The notes below the pieces were generated by a model that made no database searches, was not told the DNA's origin, and saw only the letters and a list, made by a program, of their open reading frames with translations. A program made the position numbers and the translations under genes. 64,000 nt of DNA from Hypericibacter sp049323455 (GTDB lineage: Bacteria; Pseudomonadota; Alphaproteobacteria; Dongiales; Dongiaceae), in the NCBI GenBank assembly GCA_049323455.1, contig JBMONF010000038.1:62001-126000 (forward strand). The letters are read 5' to 3'. Below are positions 23,902 to 32,463 of this stretch, piece by piece (position 1 is the stretch's first letter; each line of letters opens with the position of its first letter).

Positions 23902-23998
23902 GCCGAGCGGCTGAAATGGGGAAGGGCGGGCTCTCCGACGGCCTGGAATTACACCCCTGGAGGCAGGTAGCGGGATCACGCGATAGCAGGTGCCGTCC

Positions 23999-24394
23999 CT
24001 ATGCTTTGCGGATGCGCACCCTGAACCACTCGACCGCCTTGTCAAAAGACATGGCCTTCGTCACCACGGCGAGGATCATTTCTTCGATGGCGACATTGAT
24101 CTCTTCTTGAGGATTGAGGGGGCAAAGCCGATAGCCGCTCTTATCTAAAAGCGTGGACATTAAAATGACGGTTGTCCGCTAGTTGCCGTCGGCGAATCCA
24201 TGGTTGTTGGCCATGGATTCGACCAATGCAGCCGCCTTGCGCTCTATCGGGCGATAATAGCCCGTATAGGGGCGCTCGATTGCAGATGCGATCAGCCCAA
24301 GATTGGGGATCCCGTCACGGCCACCGAACTCCAGCGCCCGCTTGTGGGCACTGAGAGCATCCGCAATTGTGAGGCGGTAGTGCTTCTTACCTAT
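23999..24394 (-). pseudogene. Doc/Fic-type toxin pseudogene with stop at the catalytic-loop Lys
   Basis: Reading the minus strand gives a Doc-like protein: HYRLTIADALSAHKRALEFGG, then RDGIPNLGLIASAIERPYTG, then ERKAAALVESMANNHGFADGN, a TAG stop (complement of 24179-24181), then RTTVILMSTLLDKSGYRL and a natural end at 23999. The Doc motif is HxFxDGNKR, so the stop replaces exactly the Lys codon (AAG to TAG would be one change). The expected start is also lost: the first codon position overlapping the antitoxin end reads ATA at 24394-24392, with no ATG, GTG or TTG before the core. The toxin is therefore dead by two lesions. Confidence 0.82.
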
Positions 24395-24602
24395 CGGCGA
24401 GCCGCTTCAGTGCGGGGCCGAGAGAGACGACGGCCCTGTCCATGGCGGCCGCCGATGAACAGCTCGTTACAAGCGTCCGCCTCTGCCCGTCAACGGCGAT
24501 ATGCCAAGTCTCGCGACCGGCGCGGTCTTTGCTGCCGTCAGAGATAAAGCGAGTCGTCTTTTCGGTCGCGGAAACGACCTGATAAGTACCCTTTCTCTGC
24601 AC
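24387..24602 (-). CDS. Small antitoxin-like protein upstream of the Doc pseudogene
   Basis: The 71-residue frame begins QRKGTYQVVSATEKTTRFISDGSKDRAGRE and ends LGPALKRLADR. I do not recognise the family, but its position, size and overlap with the Doc-like gene make it the likely cognate antitoxin. GTG 24602 is favoured because AGGAG lies 6 nt upstream; a TTG at 24623 would add seven residues. It is intact although its toxin is broken, so it may persist as a repressor or be decaying more slowly. A 12-bp perfect palindrome lies just upstream. Confidence 0.6.
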   Translation of the reverse strand: MQRKGTYQVVSATEKTTRFISDGSKDRAGRETWHIAVDGQRRTLVTSCSSAAAMDRAVVSLGPALKRLADR

Positions 24603-24630
24603 GGATAGCTCCTCTCTCTCCAATGGATTA

Positions 24631-24642
24631 GACCATATGGTC
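24631..24642. promoter_or_regulatory. 12-bp palindrome, candidate antitoxin operator
   Basis: GACCATATGGTC is a perfect palindrome 29 bp before the antitoxin GTG. Its position fits an autoregulatory operator of the antitoxin/Doc module. Confidence 0.45.
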
Positions 24643-24937
24643 CGTTAAAAGAGGGTGTCAACCGACCAATCGCCACACTGCATCCCGGGCAGCAGAGAGA
24701 ACGCACCTTAGCTAAAGATATCGGCCTCTTGCGGCAGTTTCTGAGGTCTTCCAGGAACCTTACCGATCGCTACGGACGCGCACAGGTTTCTGCAGACATT
24801 GGCCAGTCGGCATCGACAGCCAGCATAGGCAAAAACAAAATGGGAACAAAGGGCTGGCCGTTGGCTACTAGCGTCTCCGCTCTATAGGCGCGCTTGTAAG
24901 AACGCCCCACAAGCTATAGAATTGTTTATGTTTTGTC

Positions 24938-24955
24938 CCCGAGTCGCGACTCGGG
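24938..24955. promoter_or_regulatory. 18-bp perfect palindrome before dapC
   Basis: CCCGAGTCGCGACTCGGG is fully self-complementary and ends 62 bp before the dapC start, just after an AT-rich patch (ATAGAATTGTTTATG) that could be a promoter. It could be an operator or the remains of a repeat. No regulator gene is adjacent. Confidence 0.35.
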
Positions 24956-25016
24956 AGCCCTTGTCGGCTATTGTCGCCCCTCCATCCCCGGCACCCGCAA
25001 CGCTTCCAAGGCAAGG

Positions 25017-26288
25017 ATGAGCGACCGTCTCGACCCGCTGCAGCGATTCCACCCCTTCACGCGGCTGAACGCGCTCCTGGCCGGGATCGAGCCGGCGGCC
25101 GCCCGTCCGCTTCTGTTCTCGGTGGGCGAGCCGCAGCAAACGCCGCCCGAGCTGATCCGTCCGCTGCTGACCGAGAATCTGGCCGACTGGGGGCGCTACC
25201 CGCCGACCCTCGGCACCGCGGCGTTCCGCGAGGCCGTGGCCGAGTGGCTGGCGCGCCGCTTCCATCTGCCGGCCGGCATGGTCGATCCCGACCGTCACGT
25301 CATGCCCTGCGCCGGCACGCGCCAGGCGCTGTTCTTCATCGCGCTCGCCGCCGTGCCCGAGGCGGAGGCCGGCCGGCCGGCCGTGCTGATGCCCAACCCC
25401 TTCTATCACGTCTATGCCGGTGCCGCGGCCATGGCCGGGGCCGAGCCCGTGTTCCTGCCGGCGACGGCCGAGACCGGATTCCTGCCCGATCCCGAGGCCG
25501 TTCCGAGGGAGGTGCTGGCGCGCACGGCGCTGGCCTATGTCTGCTCGCCAGCCAATCCGCAAGGTGCCGTCGCCGACCGCCGCTATCTGGCGCGCTGGCT
25601 CGAGCTCGGGCGCGAGCACGGCTTCACGGTGGCGTTCGACGAATGCTATTCGGAGATCTATCGCGACAAGCCGCCGGAAGGCGCGCTCGAGGCGGCAGCC
25701 GAAGCCGGCGGCTCGCTCGAAGGGCTGATGGTGTTCCATTCGCTCTCGAAGCGCTCGGCCGGGGCGGGCCTGCGCTCGGGCTTCGTCGCCGGCGACCCGC
25801 GGCTCGTCCAGCGCATCGCCCAGCTCGTCAATTACGGCGGTGTCGCCGTGCCGCTGCCCATACTCGCCGCCTCGACCGCGCTCTGGCGCGACGAGGCGCA
25901 TGTCGCCGTCAATCGCGCGCTCTATAACGAGAACTTCGCCCTGGCCCGGCGCATCCTGGGCAACCGGCTGGGCCACGCCACGCCCGAGGGTGGGTTCTTT
26001 TTGTGGCTCGATGTCGGCGACGGCGAGACGGCGGCAAAACGGCTCTGGGCCGAGGCCGGCCTCAAGGTGCTGCCCGGCGGCTATATGGCGCGGACGGATG
26101 CGAACGGGCAGAATCCCGGCCAGCGCTATATCCGCGTGGCGCTCGTCTATGACACGGCCGCGACCGCCGAGGGGCTCGAGCGGCTCGTGCGCGTGCTGGC
26201 GCCGGACAGCCAGCGGCCCGGCAGCCCCGGCACCCTTCCCGACGAGGCTCGGCCTGAGAAGGTTCGACCCAAGGAGGTTCGCCAATGA
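25017..26288 (+). CDS. dapC: Succinyldiaminopimelate aminotransferase (DapC-type)
   Basis: This 423-residue cytosolic PLP enzyme is a class I/II aminotransferase. The PLP lysine is Lys245 in FHSLSKRSAGAGLRSGFVAGD. Other family marks are LLFSVGEPQQTPPE, GRYPPTLGTAAFREAVAEWLARRF, PNPFYHVYAGAA and YVCSPANPQGA. It converts N-succinyl-2-amino-6-ketopimelate to the diaminopimelate precursor of lysine and peptidoglycan. In many Alphaproteobacteria this gene precedes ftsK, as here. ATG 25017 follows GCAAGG; upstream in-frame sequence is not conserved. The stop overlaps the ftsK start (ATGA), so translation is coupled. Confidence 0.88.
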   Translation: MSDRLDPLQRFHPFTRLNALLAGIEPAAARPLLFSVGEPQQTPPELIRPLLTENLADWGRYPPTLGTAAFREAVAEWLARRFHLPAGMVDPDRHVMPCAGTRQALFFIALAAVPEAEAGRPAVLMPNPFYHVYAGAAAMAGAEPVFLPATAETGFLPDPEAVPREVLARTALAYVCSPANPQGAVADRRYLARWLELGREHGFTVAFDECYSEIYRDKPPEGALEAAAEAGGSLEGLMVFHSLSKRSAGAGLRSGFVAGDPRLVQRIAQLVNYGGVAVPLPILAASTALWRDEAHVAVNRALYNENFALARRILGNRLGHATPEGGFFLWLDVGDGETAAKRLWAEAGLKVLPGGYMARTDANGQNPGQRYIRVALVYDTAATAEGLERLVRVLAPDSQRPGSPGTLPDEARPEKVRPKEVRQ

Positions 26289-28687
26289 CCGATGAGACCG
26301 GCGGCCTGATCCGCAGCCCCTTCCTGCCCGACGACTGGCGCGAGTTCTTGAAACGGCGCGCCCAGGAAGCGGGCGGGCTTGTGCTCATGGCGCTGGCGGG
26401 CGCGCTGCTGCTGGCGCTCTTGAGCTTCGACGCGGGCGACCCTTCGCTCAACACGGCGTCCGACCGGCCGCCCACCAACCTGATGGGCTATCCGGGCTCG
26501 GTCGCGGCCGATCTGCTGCTGCAAGGGCTGGGGCTCGCCAGCCTGATGCTGGTGCTGGTGCCGGCGGTGTGGGGCTGGCGCATCCTGCGCCATCGCGCGG
26601 GCGGCCTCTGGTGGCTGCGCCTGGCGCTGCTGCCTTTCGCGATCCTGGCGCTGGCGGCGACGCTGGCGGCCATCGGCCCCAGCCGGAGCTGGTTCCTCAC
26701 GGTGGGGTTCGGCGGCTATGCCGGCGACGTGCTGCTGCCGCGTCTGGCCGGCCTCGCCGGCGTGGCCCCGAGCCTCGTCGCGGTCGCGGGCTTTGTGCTG
26801 TGGGCGGGTCTGGGATATCTGGCGCTCGGCATCTCGGCGCGCGGCTACGTCGCGGGCTGGCGGCGCCTGGCCGCAGCCGGCGAGCGGGCGCATGGGCTGA
26901 TCCTGGCGCTGCGCCGGCGCTTGGCGCCCGCCGAGGTCGACGCCGAGGCGGCCGAATGGCGCGCCGAGCAGGCCTCACGCGCGCGGCGCGAGCGCATCGA
27001 GCCGCGTTTCGGCGAGGAGGAAGAAGAGGACGAACCGGCGGTCGGCGGGCCGACGGCCGCTCCTGCAAGCGGGCGCGACGAGAAGGGCCCGCGCATCGAG
27101 GCGCCCAAGGCGCGGCCCAAGCCCGGCAAGCGCGCCCAGCGCGACCGCCAGCCCGCGCTCGATCTCGTGCCCGACGAGGAATACAGCCTGCCGCCGCTGG
27201 AGCTCCTCGCCAAGCCTGCGACCAACGCCGTCGCGCAGAAGATGTCCGAGAGCGCGCTCGAGCAGAATGCGCGGCTGCTCGAATCCGTGCTGCAGGATTT
27301 CGGCGTGCGCGGCCAGATCGTGAAGGTCCGGCCCGGCCCGGTGGTGACGCTCTACGAGCTCGAGCCCGCGCCCGGCACCAAGACCAGCCGCGTGGTGGGG
27401 CTGGCCGACGACATCGCGCGCTCGATGAGCGCCGTCTCCGTGCGTGTCGCCGTCGTGCCGGGCCGCAGCGTGATCGGCATCGAGCTGCCCAACCAGAGCC
27501 GCGAGACGGTGATCCTGCGCGAGCTTCTCTCCTGCGAGGCCTATGAGCGCACGGCGGCGAAGCTCGCCCTCGTGCTGGGCAAGGACATCGGCGGCCAGCC
27601 CGTGATCGTCGATCTCGCCCGCATGCCGCATCTCCTCATCGCCGGCACCACCGGCTCGGGCAAGTCGGTGGCGATCAACACCATGATCCTGTCGCTGCTC
27701 TACCGGCTGCCGCCCGACGCCTGCAAGTTCATCATGATCGACCCGAAGATGCTGGAACTCTCGGTCTATGACGGCATCCCGCATCTCCTGACGCCGGTCG
27801 TGACCGAGCCGCGCAAGGCGGTGGTGGCGCTCAAATGGGTGGTGCGGGAGATGGAGAACCGCTACCGCCTGATGTCGAAGCTCGGCGTGCGCAACATCGA
27901 GGGCTACAACCTGCGCGTGGCCGAGGCGGCCGCGAAGGAGGAGAAGCTCAGCCGGAAAGTGCAGACCGGCTTCGACTCCGAGACCGGCAGCCCGATCTAC
28001 GAGGAGGAGGAGATCCCGCTCGACCCGCTGCCCTTCGTGGTGGTGGTGGTGGACGAGATGGCCGACCTCATGCTGGTCGCCGGCAAGGACATCGAGGCCG
28101 CGATCCAGCGCCTGGCGCAGATGGCGCGCGCGGCCGGCATCCATATCATCATGGCCACGCAGCGCCCCTCGGTCGACGTCATCACCGGCACCATCAAGGC
28201 CAATTTCCCGACCCGGGTCAGCTTCCACGTCACCTCCAAGATCGACAGCCGCACCATCCTGGGCGAAACCGGCGCCGAGCAGCTTCTGGGCCAAGGCGAC
28301 ATGCTCTACATGGCCCAGGGCGGCCGCATCACCCGCGTTCACGGCCCGTTCGTGTCGGACCAGGAGGTGGAAGGCGTGGTGCGGTTCCTTAAAAAACAGG
28401 GCGAGCCGACCTATATCGAGGAGGTTACCCGCGACGAGGAGGCGGAAGCGGCGGAGATCGGCGACGGCCCGGACGGCGACAGCGGCGACGCGCTCTACGA
28501 CCAGGCGGTGGCGCTCGTATGCCGCGAGCGCAAGGCCTCGACCAGCTTCATCCAGCGCTACCTCCAGATCGGCTACAACCGGGCGGCACGCATTGTCGAA
28601 CGCATGGAGCGCGAGGGCGTGGTGAGCGCCGCCAACCATGTCGGCAAGCGCGAAGTGCTGGCCCGAAACATCGACGGAGAGCTATGA
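26285..28687 (+). CDS. ftsK: DNA translocase FtsK
   Basis: The 800-residue protein has four N-terminal membrane helices (to about residue 190), a short Arg/Glu/Pro-rich linker, then the motor domain with Walker A IAGTTGSGKSVAIN near residue 455 and Walker B FVVVVVDEMADL. The C-terminal gamma winged helix is ASTSFIQRYLQIGYNRAARIVERMEREG, which reads KOPS sequences. It pumps chromosome termini across the septum and activates XerCD at dif. It is shorter than E. coli FtsK because of its brief linker, as is usual in this class. It overlaps dapC and the next gene by ATGA on both sides. Confidence 0.95.
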   Translation: MTDETGGLIRSPFLPDDWREFLKRRAQEAGGLVLMALAGALLLALLSFDAGDPSLNTASDRPPTNLMGYPGSVAADLLLQGLGLASLMLVLVPAVWGWRILRHRAGGLWWLRLALLPFAILALAATLAAIGPSRSWFLTVGFGGYAGDVLLPRLAGLAGVAPSLVAVAGFVLWAGLGYLALGISARGYVAGWRRLAAAGERAHGLILALRRRLAPAEVDAEAAEWRAEQASRARRERIEPRFGEEEEEDEPAVGGPTAAPASGRDEKGPRIEAPKARPKPGKRAQRDRQPALDLVPDEEYSLPPLELLAKPATNAVAQKMSESALEQNARLLESVLQDFGVRGQIVKVRPGPVVTLYELEPAPGTKTSRVVGLADDIARSMSAVSVRVAVVPGRSVIGIELPNQSRETVILRELLSCEAYERTAAKLALVLGKDIGGQPVIVDLARMPHLLIAGTTGSGKSVAINTMILSLLYRLPPDACKFIMIDPKMLELSVYDGIPHLLTPVVTEPRKAVVALKWVVREMENRYRLMSKLGVRNIEGYNLRVAEAAAKEEKLSRKVQTGFDSETGSPIYEEEEIPLDPLPFVVVVVDEMADLMLVAGKDIEAAIQRLAQMARAAGIHIIMATQRPSVDVITGTIKANFPTRVSFHVTSKIDSRTILGETGAEQLLGQGDMLYMAQGGRITRVHGPFVSDQEVEGVVRFLKKQGEPTYIEEVTRDEEAEAAEIGDGPDGDSGDALYDQAVALVCRERKASTSFIQRYLQIGYNRAARIVERMEREGVVSAANHVGKREVLARNIDGEL

Positions 28688-29418
28688 ACCATCGCGACGA
28701 CGCAAAGGGGGCGAGGAAAGAGGGGATTACGGCGGAAGGAAGCGCGATTGCGCGCTCCCGGCGCGAACTCTTGAAGAGCCTGGGAATGCTGCCGCTGCTG
28801 GCGGCTGCGGGCATGGCGCTGTCGCGCCGGGCGCTGGGTGCGGCCCCGGCGACGCCCCAGGCGGCGGACCTCACCGAGCAGGACCGCGCCGACATCGCGC
28901 GCGCCGAAGCCTATCTCAACGGCATCACCACGATGCGCGCCAAGTTCCAGCAATATTCCGACAATAGCGGGCTGGCCTATGGCCGCATCTATCTGCGCCG
29001 GCCGGGGCGCATCCGCGTCGAATACGATCCGCCGGTCAAGGCGCTGATCGTCGCCGACGGGCTGGTCGTGACCTACTATGACGGCGAGCTCGATCAGATC
29101 AATCAGGTGCCGATCGGCTCCTCGCCGCTCTGGTTCCTGCTGCGCGATCATGTGAGCTTCAGCAAGGGCGTGACGGTGAGCGGGGTCGAGCGCGGGCCCG
29201 GCGTCCTGCACATTTCGGTGTTCGAATCCGATTCGCCGGAGAGCGGGCAGATCACGCTCGTCTTCGCCGACAACCCGCTCGAGCTCAAGCAATGGACCGT
29301 GCTCGACCCGCAGGGCAACCGGATCCGCGTGGGCCTGCAGGACGTCAGCCTCGGCGGCGCGCTGGCCCCCGCGCTGTTCGCGACCCCCAGCACGAAACGG
29401 CAGTCCGAAGGGCGCTGA
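28684..29418 (+). CDS. LolA-like outer-membrane lipoprotein carrier with twin-arginine signal
   Basis: The 244-residue product has the LolA/LolB fold signature: AEAYLNGITTMRAKFQQYSDNSGLAYGRIYLRRPGRIRVEYDPP and VADGLVVTYYDGELDQINQVPIGSSPLWFLL. It should ferry lipoproteins through the periplasm to the outer membrane. Its export signal is odd: SRRELLKSLG precedes the hydrophobic stretch MLPLLAAAGMALS, which fits a twin-arginine (Tat) signal, whereas LolA normally uses Sec. ATG 28684 overlaps the ftsK stop. Gene order ftsK-lolA is conserved in Proteobacteria and supports the assignment. Confidence 0.85.
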   Translation: MNHRDDAKGARKEGITAEGSAIARSRRELLKSLGMLPLLAAAGMALSRRALGAAPATPQAADLTEQDRADIARAEAYLNGITTMRAKFQQYSDNSGLAYGRIYLRRPGRIRVEYDPPVKALIVADGLVVTYYDGELDQINQVPIGSSPLWFLLRDHVSFSKGVTVSGVERGPGVLHISVFESDSPESGQITLVFADNPLELKQWTVLDPQGNRIRVGLQDVSLGGALAPALFATPSTKRQSEGR

Positions 29419-29720
29419 AACCCAGAGGGTTGGTCGCGGCGGCCAAGCTGCGGCCCCCATGCGCAAACCGGCGCCAGCGCCGCCGGACGCGAATGACCGC
29501 CGCACACAAGGGGGGCGCGTGGCTCCGGTCGCGATGCGCGTTCCCGGCAAAGCAGGCATCCCTTTCGGACATATGGCGGAAAGCGGCCATCGAGCCGATA
29601 TTCCGTCCGGCAAATTAGGGCCTCGGCCGGCCACCATAGCGATCGTCGGCAGACCATCGGTTTGCAACCGGGCCGGGCATCGTGCTACGCCCTGGATCGA
29701 TCGTCGTTTCGAGATTCGCC
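29419..29720. other. Intergenic region, nothing distinct seen
   Basis: About 300 bp without an open frame of family character, clear terminator or repeat. Confidence 0.5.
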
Positions 29721-30512
29721 ATGTACCCCATCGATGCGTCCTGGCCCGTGATCGGCGTACCGGCCTGCGTCAAGCAGGTGCACGAGATGCCGTTCCACGC
29801 GGTGGGCGAGAAATACATCACCGCCGTCGTCGAGGCCGCCGAGGGCCTGCCCTTCCTGCTGCCGGTGCTGGGCGAGGCCTACGATCTTCCCTCGCTGATC
29901 GACCGGCTCGACGGCCTGCTCCTGACCGGCAGCCTGTCCAATATTCAGCCGCATCATTACGGCGGGCCGCCCGATCGCCCCGACAGCCCGCAGGACCCGC
30001 AGCGCGACGCCACGACGCTGCCCCTGATCCGGGCCGCCATCGCGGCAGGCTTGCCGATCTTCTGCATCTGCCGTGGCCTGCAGGAGCTCAATGTGGCGCT
30101 CGGCGGCACGTTGCATCAGCAGGTGCATACGCTGCCGGGCAAGCTCGACCACCGCAGCCCGCAAGGCGTGCCTTACGACGCGAAGTACGCACCGCAGCAC
30201 AGGATCACGCTCGATCCCAATGGAACAATGACAAAAATCCTCGGCTGCGCCGAGTTCGAGGTGAACTCCCTGCACTGGCAGGCGATCGACCGGCTGGCAC
30301 CGGGCCTCGCCATCGAGGGGCGCGCGCCGGACGGGGTCATCGAGGCGGTACGTGTCGAGCGGGCCAAGAACTTCGCTTTCGGCGTGCAGTGGCATCCCGA
30401 GTATCGTGCCGCCGAGAATCCTGTTTCGCTTGCCCTTTTCCGCGCTTTCGGCGCTGCCGCCCGAGAGCGGGCGGCGGCGCGGCGGCGCCTGGCCGGCAGG
30501 GCTGCCGAATAG
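29721..30512 (+). CDS. Gamma-glutamyl-gamma-aminobutyrate hydrolase family (class I GATase-like)
   Basis: The 263-residue cytosolic enzyme belongs to peptidase family C26 with PuuD. The nucleophile elbow is PIFCICRGLQELNVALGG (Cys of CRG), and the catalytic His and Glu are in GVQWHPEY. DGLLLTGSLSNIQPHHYGG is the oxyanion-side loop. It should hydrolyse a gamma-glutamyl amide, possibly in polyamine or glutamine-conjugate breakdown, although no puu partners adjoin. ATG 29721 starts at MYPIDASWPVIGV; an in-frame ATG at 29682 adds unconserved residues. The C-terminus is Arg/Ala-rich. Confidence 0.87.
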   Translation: MYPIDASWPVIGVPACVKQVHEMPFHAVGEKYITAVVEAAEGLPFLLPVLGEAYDLPSLIDRLDGLLLTGSLSNIQPHHYGGPPDRPDSPQDPQRDATTLPLIRAAIAAGLPIFCICRGLQELNVALGGTLHQQVHTLPGKLDHRSPQGVPYDAKYAPQHRITLDPNGTMTKILGCAEFEVNSLHWQAIDRLAPGLAIEGRAPDGVIEAVRVERAKNFAFGVQWHPEYRAAENPVSLALFRAFGAAARERAAARRRLAGRAAE

Positions 30513-31033
30513 ATGCAACCCCCTCTTGCAGTCACGACATGGTGATGCGGCATGGCGCCCATTGAAAAGCGGGGCCGCCTGTCCTAACTGACTCGTAACA
30601 GTGGCGGGCGCCGCAATGGCGACCGTCGCCCGCAACGGCCTCCCCTACCGTTACGGGCTCCTAGACGGAACTGAGAACGCCCGGTCTCCCCCTGGCCGGG
30701 CGTTCGCCTTTCCGGGCTCCCGATTCTTCGAAAAACACGGAAAATCTGCGGGTTCCAGCCGCCATCCCGACGACCGAAAGCGGCTCGGAGCGCCGCTTGA
30801 CGAGGATGGAAATCCTCTCCTCCGACCGCGGCCGTTCGGCCCATGCCTACCCGCAACCGCCGATGATCCCGGCTGTGCGGCTTGTATCGGCGGGGCCGGC
30901 GCCGCAAGCGAATGAATAGGAATGAATTCACGGAGGCGGCGTGGGAAACAGCCGTTTCGACCGCGCTGCCCGTTTGCGCTATAAGACCGGCGGTCCTCGA
31001 TTCTCGCCCCGCCACCACCCGCGATCCCCGCCC
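30513..31033. other. Intergenic region with one strong hairpin
   Basis: This 521-bp gap contains the hairpin at 30676-30704. An AT-richer patch around 30905-30930 (AATGAATAGGAATGAATTC) lies before xthA. No coding frame with family features is seen. Confidence 0.5.
30676..30704 (+). terminator. Strong hairpin, possible terminator
   Basis: AACGCCCGG and CCGGGCGTT form a perfect 9-bp stem with an 11-nt loop. The following CGCCTTTCC is only weakly T-rich, so intrinsic termination is plausible but not certain. It lies about 165 bp after the preceding gene. Confidence 0.45.
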
Positions 31034-31822
31034 ATGCGCCTCGTCACCTGGAACGTCAATTCGGTCCGCCTGCGCCTCGACCATCTCGCGCGCCTCGTCC
31101 AGCGCTGGGAGCCGGACGTGATCTGCATGCAGGAGATCAAGGTCCAGGACGAGCTGTTCCCGACGGCCGAGCTGCTGCCGGGGCAATTTCCCCACCGGCG
31201 CTGGCGCGGCATGAAGAGCTACAACGGCGTCGCGATCCTCTCGCGCCTGCCTTTCGAGGAGGTGCCGGGGCCCGACTGGTGCGGCAAGGGCGACAGCCGG
31301 CATCTCGCCGTGCGGCTGCCGGGCGGCGTCGAGCTGCATAACTTCTACGTGCCGGCGGGCGGCGACATCCCCGATCCGAAGGAAAACCCGAAGTTCGCGC
31401 ACAAGCTCGATTTCGTCGACGAGATGCGCGCGTGGTTCGCGGCCGAGCGGACGCCCAAGCGCAAGATGATCCTGGTCGGCGACCTCAACATCGCGCCGCT
31501 CGAGACCGATGTCTGGTCGCACACCCAGCTTCTCGACGTGGTCAGCCACACGCCGATCGAGGTGGAGAAGCTGGGCGCCTTGCAGGAGGGACTGGGCTGG
31601 ACCGACGCGGTCCGGCACTTCATCCCGCCCCAGGACAAGCTCTACAGCTGGTGGAGCTACCGCGCGCGCGACTGGGACCTCTCCGACCGCGGCCGGCGGC
31701 TCGACCATGTCTGGGTGACGCGCCCGCTCAAGGGCGCGCTCAAGGGCGCCGCCGTGCTGCGCGAGGCGCGCGGCTGGACGCAGCCCTCGGACCATGCGCC
31801 GGTGATCGTGGATGTCGGGTGA
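31034..31822 (+). CDS. xthA: Exodeoxyribonuclease III
   Basis: The 262-residue protein shows the full exonuclease III/AP-endonuclease set: MRLVTWNVNSVRLRL (Asn), ICMQEIKVQDELFP (metal Glu), VGDLNIAPLETDVW (Asp and Asn), GRRLDHVWVTRPL (Asp) and WTQPSDHAPVIV (the catalytic His). It cleaves at abasic sites and degrades DNA 3' ends in base-excision repair. ATG 31034 is at the conserved family start. It is convergent with the methyltransferase gene 31 bp downstream. Confidence 0.93.
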   Translation: MRLVTWNVNSVRLRLDHLARLVQRWEPDVICMQEIKVQDELFPTAELLPGQFPHRRWRGMKSYNGVAILSRLPFEEVPGPDWCGKGDSRHLAVRLPGGVELHNFYVPAGGDIPDPKENPKFAHKLDFVDEMRAWFAAERTPKRKMILVGDLNIAPLETDVWSHTQLLDVVSHTPIEVEKLGALQEGLGWTDAVRHFIPPQDKLYSWWSYRARDWDLSDRGRRLDHVWVTRPLKGALKGAAVLREARGWTQPSDHAPVIVDVG

Positions 31823-31853
31823 GGGACGGCCCCGGGGCGAGCGCGCCGACGCC

Positions 31854-32345
31854 TCAGGCCGCGCGGCGATAGAAGTGATAGCGGCTGTCCTCGATGCCGC
31901 CCGGCAGGGCCAAGGCCTCGAGGCCCGGCGCGGCCATCGGCTGGTCGCCGGCGAGAAACCCGCCCACGGTCAATAGACGCGCCAGCGTGGGCGCCAACTC
32001 GGCGGCAAGCCGCATGCTCGCCGCCCTGTCGGCGCTGCCGATATCGGCATGAATCAGCACGGCCGGCTCGTGACCCTCGGCCAAAAAGGCCGGCAGCGTC
32101 TTCCTGAAATCGCCGAGCCTCGTCAGGGCCTCCGGCGGCACGCAGTCCGGGTGCGCCGCGATCTCGCGGTCGAACACGTAGATGGCGCGCGCCGGAAACA
32201 GGAAACGCAGGTGATCGTAAGTGCGCCCGTTGCCGAGCCCGAGCTCGAGCACGGGGCCGGGGCGGCGGCCGACCTCGCGCGCGGCATGATCGAGGCAGCC
32301 TTTCTGCGCCTGCATGCGGCGGATGAAGGCTTCGAGCCGGCTCAT
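31854..32345 (-). CDS. Small class I SAM-dependent methyltransferase
   Basis: The 163-residue protein has AdoMet motif I VLELGLGNGRTYDHLRFLFP and the acidic strand IYVFDREIAAHPDC, then AVLIHADIGSADRAA. It resembles the short SAM-methyltransferase family of Pfam Methyltransf_17 type. The substrate is unknown. It lies third in a minus-strand group after the ABC-exporter-like gene and the cyclic-nucleotide-binding gene, with 118 bp to the latter, so co-transcription is possible and a shared role is only inferred. Confidence 0.75.
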   Translation of the reverse strand: MSRLEAFIRRMQAQKGCLDHAAREVGRRPGPVLELGLGNGRTYDHLRFLFPARAIYVFDREIAAHPDCVPPEALTRLGDFRKTLPAFLAEGHEPAVLIHADIGSADRAASMRLAAELAPTLARLLTVGGFLAGDQPMAAPGLEALALPGGIEDSRYHFYRRAA

Positions 32346-32463
32346 GCGCGGACCTTTCTTCTCCGCGTAAGCGGGAAGGGGCCAGGGCGCAGGCCCAGAG
32401 CCTTTCGCGGCGAAGCCGGCCGAGTGTCTGAGACGATATTCCCTGCGGTCAATACGATCTCCA

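Larger units (their letters stand above)
24603..25016. other. Intergenic region with two perfect palindromes
   Basis: This 414-bp gap is less GC-rich than its surroundings. It contains the candidate operator at 24631-24642 and an 18-bp palindrome at 24938-24955. Short minus-strand reading frames between them (about 24690-24900) have no recognisable family and no start codon. They may be remains of the same accessory insertion as the Doc module, but this cannot be shown here. Confidence 0.45.

Noticed and set aside
24179..24181. Programmed read-through of the TAG in the Doc-like gene
   Set aside because: The start codon is also lost, which fits decay rather than recoding.
24690..24900. Minus-strand reading frames in the gap before dapC, one ending after a run of hydrophobic residues (VPILFLPMLAVDADW)
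   Set aside because: They have no start codon, end early and match no family I know, so they are noted only as possible remnants.
30676..30704. A structured small RNA gene at the strong hairpin
   Set aside because: Only one hairpin is evident, without a recognisable promoter or known RNA-family consensus, so it is reported as a possible terminator.
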